Shown: positions 27,130-35,845 of the stretch, one piece after another
How positions within the stretch are numbered: the first letter of the stretch is position 1
How the letters are laid out: the number at the start of each line of letters is the position of its first letter
Assembly (NCBI RefSeq): GCF_000963885.1
Contig: NZ_BALE01000010.1
Span: 124,001 to 188,000, forward strand
Direction of reading: 5' to 3'
Origin: Tanticharoenia sakaeratensis NBRC 103193
GTDB taxonomy: Bacteria > Pseudomonadota > Alphaproteobacteria > Acetobacterales > Acetobacteraceae
DNA length: 64,000 nt
Notes under the pieces: generated by a model
What the model was told of the DNA's origin: nothing
The model's input: the letters and a program-made list of their open reading frames with translations, nothing else
Database searches by the model: none
Made by a program: the position numbers and the translations under genes

Positions 27130-27320
27130 CATTACGGTATGCGCGTCAGCCGATAGGCGCGCGGGCTGCAGGCGCAACATCCGGGCCGCCGCACGACCGA
27201 AACGTTCCCGCCATTGTCCTGCCTTTTTCGCGGGCGAGTGCTGGTCAGCTGCGGCGGCGGAACCGCCGTGACCGCGGTCCGTTCTGCCGTTTCAAGACCG
27301 AATGATCAGGAGCGCCTTCC

Positions 27321-27590
27321 ATGCCGTTATTTCTCGACAGTTCGCGTGTTCGCACGACGGGCCGCGCAGCGCGCGCGGTTGCGACTGTCGCATCCATGCT
27401 GGCCCTTGCAGGCTGTGTCGGCACGGCGGCCCCGGGGCCGGTTCCGCCCGGCACGCCGGTGACCGGCCTGGGCTATACCTGCAAGGCCGGAATCTACACC
27501 TGCAAGATGCCCTACAAGGTTCCGCTGGGCGCGTCCTGCAGCTGCCCGGGGCTTGGTGCCGCATCCTACGGGAACGTTCATCTGCCATAG
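27321..27590 (+). CDS. Small cysteine-containing lipoprotein
   Basis: 89 residues. Signal sequence with lipobox LAGC (about Cys32), then a Gly/Pro-rich stretch and a short mature part with two CK repeats (GYTCKAGIYTCKMPYKVP) and CSCPG. Five cysteines in so short a protein suggest disulphides or a metal site. No family recognised. It lies between lpxA and rmuC on the same strand. Confidence 0.7.
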   Translation: MPLFLDSSRVRTTGRAARAVATVASMLALAGCVGTAAPGPVPPGTPVTGLGYTCKAGIYTCKMPYKVPLGASCSCPGLGAASYGNVHLP

Positions 27591-27653
27591 CGGCCTGATT
27601 CCGGGTGCGGCGAGCGGGCGCGCCCGGACCGCTTTTGTTCTATCATCTCGCTC

Positions 27654-28895
27654 ATGATGCCTGATTCTCTTATTCCCTGGCTGATCACCGGCTTCGCCGT
27701 CATCGCGGCCATTCTGGCCTGGCTGCGCGGCGGTGATCGCGGCGGCGCGCAGAAGCTTGCGGCCTTGAGCCAGACGCTTGAACGGGACGCCTATGCGCGG
27801 GCGGGCGAAATACAGCGCCTGCATGCCCAGAATGCGGAACAGACACGCGCGCTGCACGAGCATGTCGAGCGCGGGCAGATCGATGTGCTCGACCGTCTTG
27901 CGGCGCAGACCCATCGCCAGACCGTCGATCAGGCCGAGGCGCGGGTGGGACAGGCCAACGCCCTGCGCGAGATGGCGCAGGAGAACGGCCGCCAGCTCGC
28001 CCTGATCCGTGAGGCGGTGCAGGAACAGCTTCACAGCGCGGTCGAGAAACAGATGCAGACGTCGTTCCAGCGTGTGCTGGAGCAGTTCTCTGCCATGCAG
28101 AAGGCGCTCGGCGAAGTCACGGCGGTGACGGCGCAGATCGGCGACCTCAAGCGCCTGTTCAGTAACGTCAAGGCGCGAGGCGGGTGGGGGGAGGCCCAGC
28201 TCCGCGCCCTGCTGGACGATGTGCTGCCCGAAGGCGCCTATGACAGTAATTTCCGGGTGGGCGATGGCGGCGAGGTCGTGGAGTTCGCGGTCGTCATGCC
28301 GATGCGCGGCGGGCTGAAGCCGCGTCTTGCCATCGATTCGAAATTTCCGACCGAAGCCTACGAGCGTCTTCTGGATGCCGCCGAACGCGGCGATGCGGAC
28401 GGTGAGCGAACCAACCGGCGCCTGCTGGAAGGCCAGGTCCGGCTGGAAGCACGCAAGATCGCCGAGAAATACATCCGCCCGCCCGTAACCGTCGAGTTCG
28501 CGGTGCTTTATCTGCCGACCGATGGCCTTTACGCGGAAATCGCGCGTGCCCCCGGCCTGATCGACGAGATCGGGCGCCTGCAGCGCGTGATCGTGATGGG
28601 ACCGTCTCTCATCCCGGCTCTCCTGCGCACGGTTCACCTGGGTTATGTTACATTGGCGCTGGAAGACCGGACGGATGCGATTGCGCGTCTGCTGGGTCTG
28701 ACGCGACAGGAAATGCTGCGGATGGACGGGGTTCTGGACAAGCTGGCGCGGCAGACAGGCACCCTGTCCGGCACGATCGACGAGGCCCGGCGGCGCACAC
28801 GCGTGCTGGGCAGACGCCTGCGTGCGCTCGATCCCGACGATCAGGGCGAGGCAGAGCCGGACGGCGCATTCGATGCGCCGGGCAGCACATCGTGA
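27654..28895 (+). CDS. rmuC: DNA recombination protein RmuC
   Basis: 413 residues. One N-terminal membrane anchor (WLITGFAVIAAILAWL), a long coiled-coil-like region (about 30-150), then the restriction-endonuclease-like domain with VKARGGWGEAQLRALLDDVLP (quoted VKARGGWGEAQLRALL), LAIDSKFPTEAYE and YLPTDGLYAEI, the RmuC hallmark. Associated with limiting inversions at short repeats; a nuclease is inferred from the fold. Monocistronic, 78 bases before the response regulator. Confidence 0.93.
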   Translation: MMPDSLIPWLITGFAVIAAILAWLRGGDRGGAQKLAALSQTLERDAYARAGEIQRLHAQNAEQTRALHEHVERGQIDVLDRLAAQTHRQTVDQAEARVGQANALREMAQENGRQLALIREAVQEQLHSAVEKQMQTSFQRVLEQFSAMQKALGEVTAVTAQIGDLKRLFSNVKARGGWGEAQLRALLDDVLPEGAYDSNFRVGDGGEVVEFAVVMPMRGGLKPRLAIDSKFPTEAYERLLDAAERGDADGERTNRRLLEGQVRLEARKIAEKYIRPPVTVEFAVLYLPTDGLYAEIARAPGLIDEIGRLQRVIVMGPSLIPALLRTVHLGYVTLALEDRTDAIARLLGLTRQEMLRMDGVLDKLARQTGTLSGTIDEARRRTRVLGRRLRALDPDDQGEAEPDGAFDAPGSTS

Positions 28896-28973
28896 TGCTG
28901 CGGCGCCCGGATGGCCTTCGTTTGAAGCCGAATTTAATGGGCGCGTTGAAGCGCCTCGGCCATTCATGGCGAC

Positions 28974-29699
28974 ATGGACGACACACCCCTCAACGAGGCG
29001 ACGGACGGCGCGCCGGACGCCATGCCTAGCGTCCTGTTTGTCGAGGATGATGAACGCTTTGCAGGCGAAGTCGGCGAGGAGCTGACCGCGCGGGGCTTTT
29101 CCGTCCACCTTGAACATACGGGACCGGCCGGTCTCGCCGCCGCGCGCGCGAGCCAGTACGATCTGATGATTGTCGACCGCATGCTGCCGGAACTGGACGG
29201 TCTCAGCATCATCGAGACCCTTCGCGCCCAGAACATTTACACGCCCGTCCTCGTCCTGTCGGCGCTGTCCGCAGTGGACGATCGCGTGAGCGGCCTGAAG
29301 GCCGGTGGCGACGATTATCTCACCAAGCCCTTCGCGATGGAGGAGCTGGCCGCGCGTCTCGAGGCGCTGATGCGGCGACCGAACGATACGCGCGCCACGA
29401 TGCTGCGCGTCGGGCCGATCGAGATGGACCTGATCGAGCGCAGCGTCCGCCGGGACGGTCGCGACATCGACCTGTTGCCGCGCGAATTCCGGCTTCTGGA
29501 ATACCTGATGCGCAGGCCCAATCGCGTGCTGACGCGCACGATGCTGCTGGAAGACGTCTGGAACTACCGGTTCATTCCGCAGACCAACCTGGTGGACGTG
29601 CACATCGGCAAGCTCCGCCGCAAGATCGACGGGCCGGGCGAAACCCCGCTGATCCAGAGCATTCGCGGCGCGGGGTTCATGTTGCGTGTGGCGGACTGA
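28974..29699 (+). CDS. OmpR-family response regulator
   Basis: 241 residues. Receiver domain with acidic pair Glu24-Asp26 region VEDDERF, phosphoacceptor Asp68 (MIVDRMLPELDG) and Lys118 (DYLTKPF), then the winged-helix DNA-binding domain (LPREFRLLEYLMRRPNRVLTR, quoted as LPREFRLLEYLMRRPN; VDVHIGKLRRKID). The stop overlaps the kinase start by 14 bases. Given the adjacency, it may control the downstream efflux operon, which is inference. Confidence 0.93.
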   Translation: MDDTPLNEATDGAPDAMPSVLFVEDDERFAGEVGEELTARGFSVHLEHTGPAGLAAARASQYDLMIVDRMLPELDGLSIIETLRAQNIYTPVLVLSALSAVDDRVSGLKAGGDDYLTKPFAMEELAARLEALMRRPNDTRATMLRVGPIEMDLIERSVRRDGRDIDLLPREFRLLEYLMRRPNRVLTRTMLLEDVWNYRFIPQTNLVDVHIGKLRRKIDGPGETPLIQSIRGAGFMLRVAD

Positions 29700-31152
29700 T
29701 CTTTTTCGTACCGCGACCTTCCGGCTGACGCTGGCGGTCGTGGGCGCCATGGTCGGCGCGATGGTGCTGCAGTTCGGCCTCGTCTACGTCCAGATGACGC
29801 ATTTCGAGGAGCGACGCTCCAACGACCTGCTTCAGCGCGAGGCGGGGATCCTGCTGCGCGATCCGCCCGCGCGCCTTCTGAATGCGGTCAACGAACGCAC
29901 GGCGGGCAATCTGCGCGTCGTCATCAACGGAGCTGCCGTCTTCGACTCCGGCTTTCATTATATAGCCGGTGACCTCAGGACCTGGCCCGAAGGGCTGGTG
30001 ATCGACGGCGAAGTGCATCAGCTCACCGTCCATCCGCCGGATGACGACCCCTACGACATGCGGTTTCTGGCGGTCCGTGCGCCGGGCGACCGGATTCTCG
30101 TGCTCGCGCGCTCGCTGCACATGCTGGACGAACTGCGCTACATGACGCGCCGTGCCGTCTGGATCTCGGTCGTCCCGATCGTCGCCTTCTCGCTGATGAC
30201 CGGCATCATCCTGAGCCATCGCGCCCTCTCCCGGGTCGGCGAGATGCATGAGGCGATCGAGCGCATCATGGGCGGGGACCTGCACGAGCGTCTGCCCGCC
30301 GGGCGAGGGCGCGACGAACTGGAGCGCCTCGCGGGCTCGGTCAACCGGATGCTCGATCGACTCGAACACCTGCTTGACGAGATCAGGGACGTCGGCAACG
30401 ACATCGCGCACGATCTGCGCACGCCGCTGACGCGCGCGCGTGCCCGGATGGAACGTGCGCTCGCCCGACCGGCCGACAGCGTGACGCTCGGGCAGGCGCT
30501 GGCGCAGGCCCAGAGCGATCTCGATCAGTGCTTCTCCATCATCACAGCCCTCCTGCGGATCGGTGAAATCGAGAACGGGAGGCGCCGGGCCGGCTTCGGC
30601 CCCGTTTCCCTCCCTGATCTGGTGGCCGATATCGTCGATCTTTATGATCCGATCGCCGAGACTGAGGGGCTGGTCCTGCTGGATCAGGTCAATGGAGCGT
30701 CGCTCGGTTCAGCCGACAGGCTGGTCGTCTATGGCGATCGCGATTTGTTGATCGAAGTGCTGGCCAACCTGATCGACAACGCAATCAAGTTCACGCCAGC
30801 CGGGGGAACCGTCGGAATTGCGGCCGAGCGTCGCAGCGACCGGGTCCTGTTGCGCGTCTTCGATACGGGGATCGGGATTGCCGAAGGCGAGCGAGGCGCC
30901 GTGCTGGGACGCTTCTATCGTTCCGACAAGAGCAGGCACGTTCCCGGCAGCGGACTGGGGTTAAGCCTCGTTTCGGCGATCCTGCGCCTGCATGACGCGC
31001 GGCTTGCGATCGACGCCCAGAGCGGCCGCACCGAGAACCCGGGAACAGTGTTCGAGATTGCATTCCCCGCAGTGGGCAATTTACAGTCGTCGGGCGAAAT
31101 CCGGCCCGAAAATCCGAGCCTCCCGACGACCCGAACGCCGGTCGCCTCCTGA
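29686..31152 (+). CDS. Sensor histidine kinase
   Basis: 488 residues, GTG start. Two membrane segments (about 12-32 and 160-180) flank a periplasmic domain of roughly 125 residues; a HAMP region follows (HEAIERIMGGDLHERLP), then the dimerisation box DIAHDLRTPLTR with His242, the N box NLIDNAIKFTP, and G boxes DTGIGI and GSGLGLSL. The ligand is not evident. Partner is the response regulator overlapped by 14 bases. Confidence 0.93.
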   Translation: MWRTDLFRTATFRLTLAVVGAMVGAMVLQFGLVYVQMTHFEERRSNDLLQREAGILLRDPPARLLNAVNERTAGNLRVVINGAAVFDSGFHYIAGDLRTWPEGLVIDGEVHQLTVHPPDDDPYDMRFLAVRAPGDRILVLARSLHMLDELRYMTRRAVWISVVPIVAFSLMTGIILSHRALSRVGEMHEAIERIMGGDLHERLPAGRGRDELERLAGSVNRMLDRLEHLLDEIRDVGNDIAHDLRTPLTRARARMERALARPADSVTLGQALAQAQSDLDQCFSIITALLRIGEIENGRRRAGFGPVSLPDLVADIVDLYDPIAETEGLVLLDQVNGASLGSADRLVVYGDRDLLIEVLANLIDNAIKFTPAGGTVGIAAERRSDRVLLRVFDTGIGIAEGERGAVLGRFYRSDKSRHVPGSGLGLSLVSAILRLHDARLAIDAQSGRTENPGTVFEIAFPAVGNLQSSGEIRPENPSLPTTRTPVAS

Positions 31153-31310
31153 CCTTAAATCTAAATTTCGTTGTCGTGGCCCCGCTGAGCGGTATGGCTG
31201 CACGTAACGAAAAGGGGGCTTTCCTTGATGACGTTTGAGGCCATACGCCACGACCGCGCAGCCGCCGTGCCGGTTTGCGGCCGCCACACGGGCAGGACAC
31301 GCGCCCGCTC

Positions 31311-34300
31311 ATGAACCAGGTTGTCGTTACCGCGCTCAAGCGGCCCTACACGTTCGTCGTTCTTGCCATCGTCATCCTGATCTTCGGAATCAGGGGCATC
31401 ATCACGACCCCGACCGACGTCTTTCCGAATATCCGGATCCCCGTCGTCGCTGCCGTCTGGTCCTATACCGGCCTGATGCCCGACGACATGTCGGGCCGCA
31501 TGGTCTACTATTACGAGCGCTCGCTGACCGCGACGGTCAGCAACATCGAGCACATCGAGAGCGGCTCGTATTATGGCCGCGGCATCGTCAAGATCTTCTT
31601 CCAGCCCGGCACCAACACGGCGGTCGCGCAGACGCAGATCACTTCGGTCTCCCAGACCGTCATCAAGCAGATGCCGACCGGTGCCACGCCGCCGCTGATC
31701 CTGACGCTCGATGCCTCCTCGGTTCCGGTCCTGACCCTTCAGGTCGACAATCCGAGCATGAGCGGGTCCGACATCTACAACATGGCGTCGAACCTGATCC
31801 GGCCGGAGCTGGTCTCGGTCGCAGGTGCGGCCATTCCGAACCCATACGGCGGTCTCGCACCGGACATCATGGTCGATATCGACCCGATCAAGCTGCTCGC
31901 GCACAAGCTCTCGCCGGTCGACGTCGCAAGCGCCCTGAACCGCCAGAACATCGTGCTGCCGGCCGGTGACCAGAAGATCGGTCCTTACGACTGGATGGTG
32001 CGCACCAACTCCGCGCCGATCGATCTGTCCGTCTTCAACAAAATGCCGGTCAAGCAGGTCGGCAACTCGGTGATCTATCTGCGTGACGTCGCCTGGGTAC
32101 ATCCGGGCGGGCCGCCGCAGATGAACGCCGTGCTGGTGCGCGGTCATCAGGCCGTCCTGATCGTCATTCTGAAAAGCGGTGATGCGTCCACGCTGGACGT
32201 CGTCTCCGGCGTCAAGAAGCTGCTGCCGCAGGTCGAGGCGACACTGCCTGCCGGCACCACGATGAAAGTGCTGACCGACGCGTCGGGCTTCGTGATCGAC
32301 TCGGTCGAGGACGTCGTTCAGGAAATGGTCACGGCGGCCATCCTGACCAGCCTCGTGGTCCTCCTGTTCCTCGGTTCGTGGCGTTCGACGATCATCGTCG
32401 CAACCTCGATCCCGCTCGCCATCCTCTGCTCGGTGATCGGCCTCGGAATTGCGGGACAGTCGATCAACGTCATGACGCTCGGCGGCCTCGCGCTGGCCGT
32501 CGGTATTCTCGTCGACGACGCGACCGTCATGATCGAGAACATCGATGCCCATCTGGAGATGGACAAGGATCTCGAGACGGCGATCATCGACGCCGCCAAC
32601 CAGATCGTCATCCCGACCTTCGTGTCCACGACCTGCATCTGCATCGTGTGGCTGCCGCTGTTCGAACTGACGGGTATTTCCGGCTGGCTGTTCATGCCGA
32701 TGGCCGAAGCCATCATCTTCGCGATGATCGCGTCCTTCATCCTGTCGCGCACACTGGTGCCGACCATGGCCAACTGGATGCTCGCGGCGCAGGTCGCAGC
32801 CCATCGCGATCCCGAGCGCCACAACCGCAAGCCGGGTTTCTTCGGCCGGTTCCAGCGCGGTTTCGAGCGTCGCTTCACGGTATTCCGCGAGCGCTATCAG
32901 GAGGTGCTCATCGGCCTGATCGCGATCCGCGGGCGCTTCGTCATGCTGTTCCTGCTCGCCGCCGTCTGTTCGCTGGGGCTGCTGTTCTTCGTGGGCGAGG
33001 ACTTCTTCCCCGAAATTCGCTCCGGCACGCTGCAGATGCACATGCGTGCACCTCCGGGCACCCGTATCGAGGAAGCCGGCAAGATCGCCGGGCTCGTGGA
33101 TGCGAAGATCGAGCAGATCCTCCCGGGCAAGGTCGAGCAGATCGTCAACAACTGCGGCCTGCCGTTCAGCCAGCTGAACCAGGCCTATATCCCGACGCCG
33201 ACCACCGGCAGTCAGGATTGCGACGTCACGATCTCGCTCAAGGATGACGCGAGCCCCACGGCGGAATATCGCCAGGAGGTGCGTCGCGGTCTGATCGATG
33301 CGTTCCCCGGCACCATCTTCACGTTCCAGCCCGCGGACCTGACCGCGAAGATCCTGAACTTCGGCCTGCCGTCGCCGCTGGACGTCCAGATCGTCGGGCG
33401 CAACCTGAGCGGCAACTATGCTTTCGCGACGCGTCTGGCCCAGCGCCTGCGTGAGACGACCGGCGTTACCGACGTCAGTATCGAAGAGCCGATGTCGCAG
33501 CCGACGATCCTGGTGAACAACCGGCGTACTTTCGCGCTTGGCACCGGTATTACGGAACAGAACGTCGCGCAGAACGCGCTCGTCACGCTGTCGGGATCGG
33601 CGCAGGTCGGTCAGACCTACTATCTGAACGCGGCCGGCACCTCGCAGCTGATCGACGTCCAGACGCCGGCCAATTTCCTTCAGACCATGAACGACCTCGA
33701 GATCGTTCCGGTCGACAAGGGCGACAACAACCCGACGGGCCAGAATCCGCAGCTGCTGGGCGGTCTCGCCGCGTTCGAACCCACGGGCACGCCGGGCGAG
33801 GTCGCGCATTACAACATCATGCCGGTCTTCGACGTGTATGCCGCCAACGAAGGCATGGACCTCGGCACGGTCTCGCGCGCCGTCCAGAAGATCGTCGACG
33901 AGATGCGTCCGGGCCTGCCGCATGGATCGACGATGATCCTGCGCGGCCAGGCGACGACGATGAATGACGCCTACTTCCAGCTGATCGTCGGCCTCGCGAT
34001 GTCGATCACGCTCGTTTACCTCATCATCGTCGTGAACTTTCAGTCGTGGCTGGATCCGTTCGTGATCATCATGGCCCTGCCGGGCGCGCTCGGCGGCATT
34101 TCGTGGAGCCTGTTCCTGACCCACACCGCGCTGTCGGTGCCGGCTCTGACAGGCGCCATCATGTGCATGGGAACGGCGACCGCCAACGCGATCCTGGTCG
34201 TGGCCTTCGCACGCGAGCGGCTGGATCACCATGGCGACGTCATCAAGGCCGCGATCGAGAGCGGGTACGAGCGTATCCGCCCGGTCCTGATGACCGCGCT

Positions 34301-34496
34301 TGCGATGATCATCGGGATGATCCCGATGTCGATCAGCAACTCGGACAACGCACCGCTCGGCAAGGCGGTCATCGGCGGCCTGCTGGTGGCGACGGTCGCG
34401 ACCTTGCTGTTCGTGCCCTGCGTGTTCGCATTGATGCATTACAGGAAGCCGCACGACGGCGCCCCAGAACAAGGTATACAGGGAGACCACGCATGA
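31311..34496 (+). CDS. RND efflux permease
   Basis: 1061 residues from ATG 31311. Twelve-helix RND layout with two large periplasmic loops. TM4 carries the proton-relay pair in GILVDDATVMIEN; TM10-11 motifs VVNFQSWLDPFVIIMALPGAL (quoted VVNFQSWLDPFVIIM) and GTATANAILVVAF are typical. Pumps amphiphilic compounds from periplasm with an adaptor and a duct. It is the first gene of the operon, 158 bases after the kinase, with an ATGA overlap to the adaptor gene, unlike the common adaptor-first order. Confidence 0.93.
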   Translation: MNQVVVTALKRPYTFVVLAIVILIFGIRGIITTPTDVFPNIRIPVVAAVWSYTGLMPDDMSGRMVYYYERSLTATVSNIEHIESGSYYGRGIVKIFFQPGTNTAVAQTQITSVSQTVIKQMPTGATPPLILTLDASSVPVLTLQVDNPSMSGSDIYNMASNLIRPELVSVAGAAIPNPYGGLAPDIMVDIDPIKLLAHKLSPVDVASALNRQNIVLPAGDQKIGPYDWMVRTNSAPIDLSVFNKMPVKQVGNSVIYLRDVAWVHPGGPPQMNAVLVRGHQAVLIVILKSGDASTLDVVSGVKKLLPQVEATLPAGTTMKVLTDASGFVIDSVEDVVQEMVTAAILTSLVVLLFLGSWRSTIIVATSIPLAILCSVIGLGIAGQSINVMTLGGLALAVGILVDDATVMIENIDAHLEMDKDLETAIIDAANQIVIPTFVSTTCICIVWLPLFELTGISGWLFMPMAEAIIFAMIASFILSRTLVPTMANWMLAAQVAAHRDPERHNRKPGFFGRFQRGFERRFTVFRERYQEVLIGLIAIRGRFVMLFLLAAVCSLGLLFFVGEDFFPEIRSGTLQMHMRAPPGTRIEEAGKIAGLVDAKIEQILPGKVEQIVNNCGLPFSQLNQAYIPTPTTGSQDCDVTISLKDDASPTAEYRQEVRRGLIDAFPGTIFTFQPADLTAKILNFGLPSPLDVQIVGRNLSGNYAFATRLAQRLRETTGVTDVSIEEPMSQPTILVNNRRTFALGTGITEQNVAQNALVTLSGSAQVGQTYYLNAAGTSQLIDVQTPANFLQTMNDLEIVPVDKGDNNPTGQNPQLLGGLAAFEPTGTPGEVAHYNIMPVFDVYAANEGMDLGTVSRAVQKIVDEMRPGLPHGSTMILRGQATTMNDAYFQLIVGLAMSITLVYLIIVVNFQSWLDPFVIIMALPGALGGISWSLFLTHTALSVPALTGAIMCMGTATANAILVVAFARERLDHHGDVIKAAIESGYERIRPVLMTALAMIIGMIPMSISNSDNAPLGKAVIGGLLVATVATLLFVPCVFALMHYRKPHDGAPEQGIQGDHA

Positions 34497-35845
34497 GCGG
34501 TCACGACAGCCGGGGCGAGCCTATGTCGCACGGCGGAAACGGTCACATGGCGCAGGGGAGCGGCCCTCAGGGCACCCATCCGCGCGGCCGCGGGCGTAGC
34601 CGCCTCGTGCTGCTGGTCATGGTCGGACTTGCGATCTTTCTTGCGGCCTGGGGCATTCTGGGCCGTGCGGCCCATACCCGCGCGCTGGCGCAGGAAACGC
34701 ATGAAGCGGCCCTGCCGCGCGTGACGCTGGTGCATCCGAAGGCCGGACCGGCCACCCGGACGCTCGACCTGCCGGCGAACCTGGCCGCATGGTACCAGGC
34801 GCCGATCTATGCGCAGGTCTCCGGCTACGTGAAGATGTGGTACAAGGACTTCGGCGCACGCGTGAAGCAGGGCGACGTTCTGGCGGAGATCAATACGCCG
34901 AGCCTGGATGCCCAGTATGCGGCGGCGAAGGCCGCGCTGAACGTCCAGCTCGCGCGTTATCACCTCGCCGTGCTGACGGCCGATCGCTGGGCAGCGCTGC
35001 GCGGCACCCAGGCCGTCTCGCGTCAGGAAGTGGACGTGCAGGCAGCCAACGCGGCGGCCGAGAAGGCCCAGGTCGAGGCGGCCCAGCATGAAGTCGACCG
35101 CTACGAGGCGCTCGAGAACTTCAAGCGGATTGTAGCGCCCTTCGACGGGATCGTGACGTCCCGCCTGGTCAATGTGGGCGACTACGTCAATCCCGGCGGC
35201 GGCAACCTGAACTCGAACGGACGGGCAGCCGAGCTGTTCTCGGTGGCCGACGTGCACCGCATGCGCGTGTTCGTCTCCGTGCCGCAGGATTTCGCCGCGG
35301 TGATCTCGCCGAAGGTCAGTGCCGACCTCTCCCTGCCACAGTATCCGGGCCGCAAGTTCAAGGCATCGTTCCTGGCGACCGCACGGGCCTTCAATGCCGA
35401 CACCCGCACGGTGACGACGGAGCTGACGCTGCCGAACGACGACGGACTGCTCTGGCCTGACTCATACGCCACGGCGCATTTCGAGGCACCGGGTGATCCG
35501 TCTGTCTTGATCCTGCCGGTTTCAGCGCTCATCTTCCGCGCCGAAGGCACGCAGGTCGCGGAAGTCGTCAACGGACACGTCCATCTTGTGCACATCACGG
35601 TTGGCATCAACTTCGGCACCACGTTCCAGGTCATGGGTTCGCTCAAGACGACCGACAACGTGATCATGACGCCGACGGCGGACATCCTCGAAGGGCAGCA
35701 GGTCAAGGTCGTCGAGCCGACGAATGGCTACAACACGCAGCCGGCGCCGCAGGACACGTCCGACGAGAAGCATGACCCGAACGATGACACCCGGGCGATG
35801 CCCGAAGGCAACAACACCATTCCCGGGCACAAGGTGAATCAATGA
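34493..35845 (+). CDS. RND efflux periplasmic adaptor (HlyD/MFP family)
   Basis: 450 residues. N-terminal cytoplasmic segment, one membrane anchor (LVLLVMVGLAIFLAAWGIL), then lipoyl and hairpin domains (APIYAQVSGYVKMWYKDFG, GDVLAEINTPSLDAQY, RIVAPFDGIVTSRLVNVGDYV, quoted pieces). The last 40 residues are hydrophilic Asp/Asn/Pro-rich and beyond the normal family end. Starts on the ATGA overlapping the permease stop and ends on the ATGA start of the outer membrane factor, so all three are translationally coupled. Confidence 0.92.
   Translation: MSGHDSRGEPMSHGGNGHMAQGSGPQGTHPRGRGRSRLVLLVMVGLAIFLAAWGILGRAAHTRALAQETHEAALPRVTLVHPKAGPATRTLDLPANLAAWYQAPIYAQVSGYVKMWYKDFGARVKQGDVLAEINTPSLDAQYAAAKAALNVQLARYHLAVLTADRWAALRGTQAVSRQEVDVQAANAAAEKAQVEAAQHEVDRYEALENFKRIVAPFDGIVTSRLVNVGDYVNPGGGNLNSNGRAAELFSVADVHRMRVFVSVPQDFAAVISPKVSADLSLPQYPGRKFKASFLATARAFNADTRTVTTELTLPNDDGLLWPDSYATAHFEAPGDPSVLILPVSALIFRAEGTQVAEVVNGHVHLVHITVGINFGTTFQVMGSLKTTDNVIMTPTADILEGQQVKVVEPTNGYNTQPAPQDTSDEKHDPNDDTRAMPEGNNTIPGHKVNQ

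Noticed and set aside
31161-34490. 1109-codon antisense ORF across the RND permease
   Set aside because: Shadow of the permease; sequence is low complexity and has no recognisable motif.
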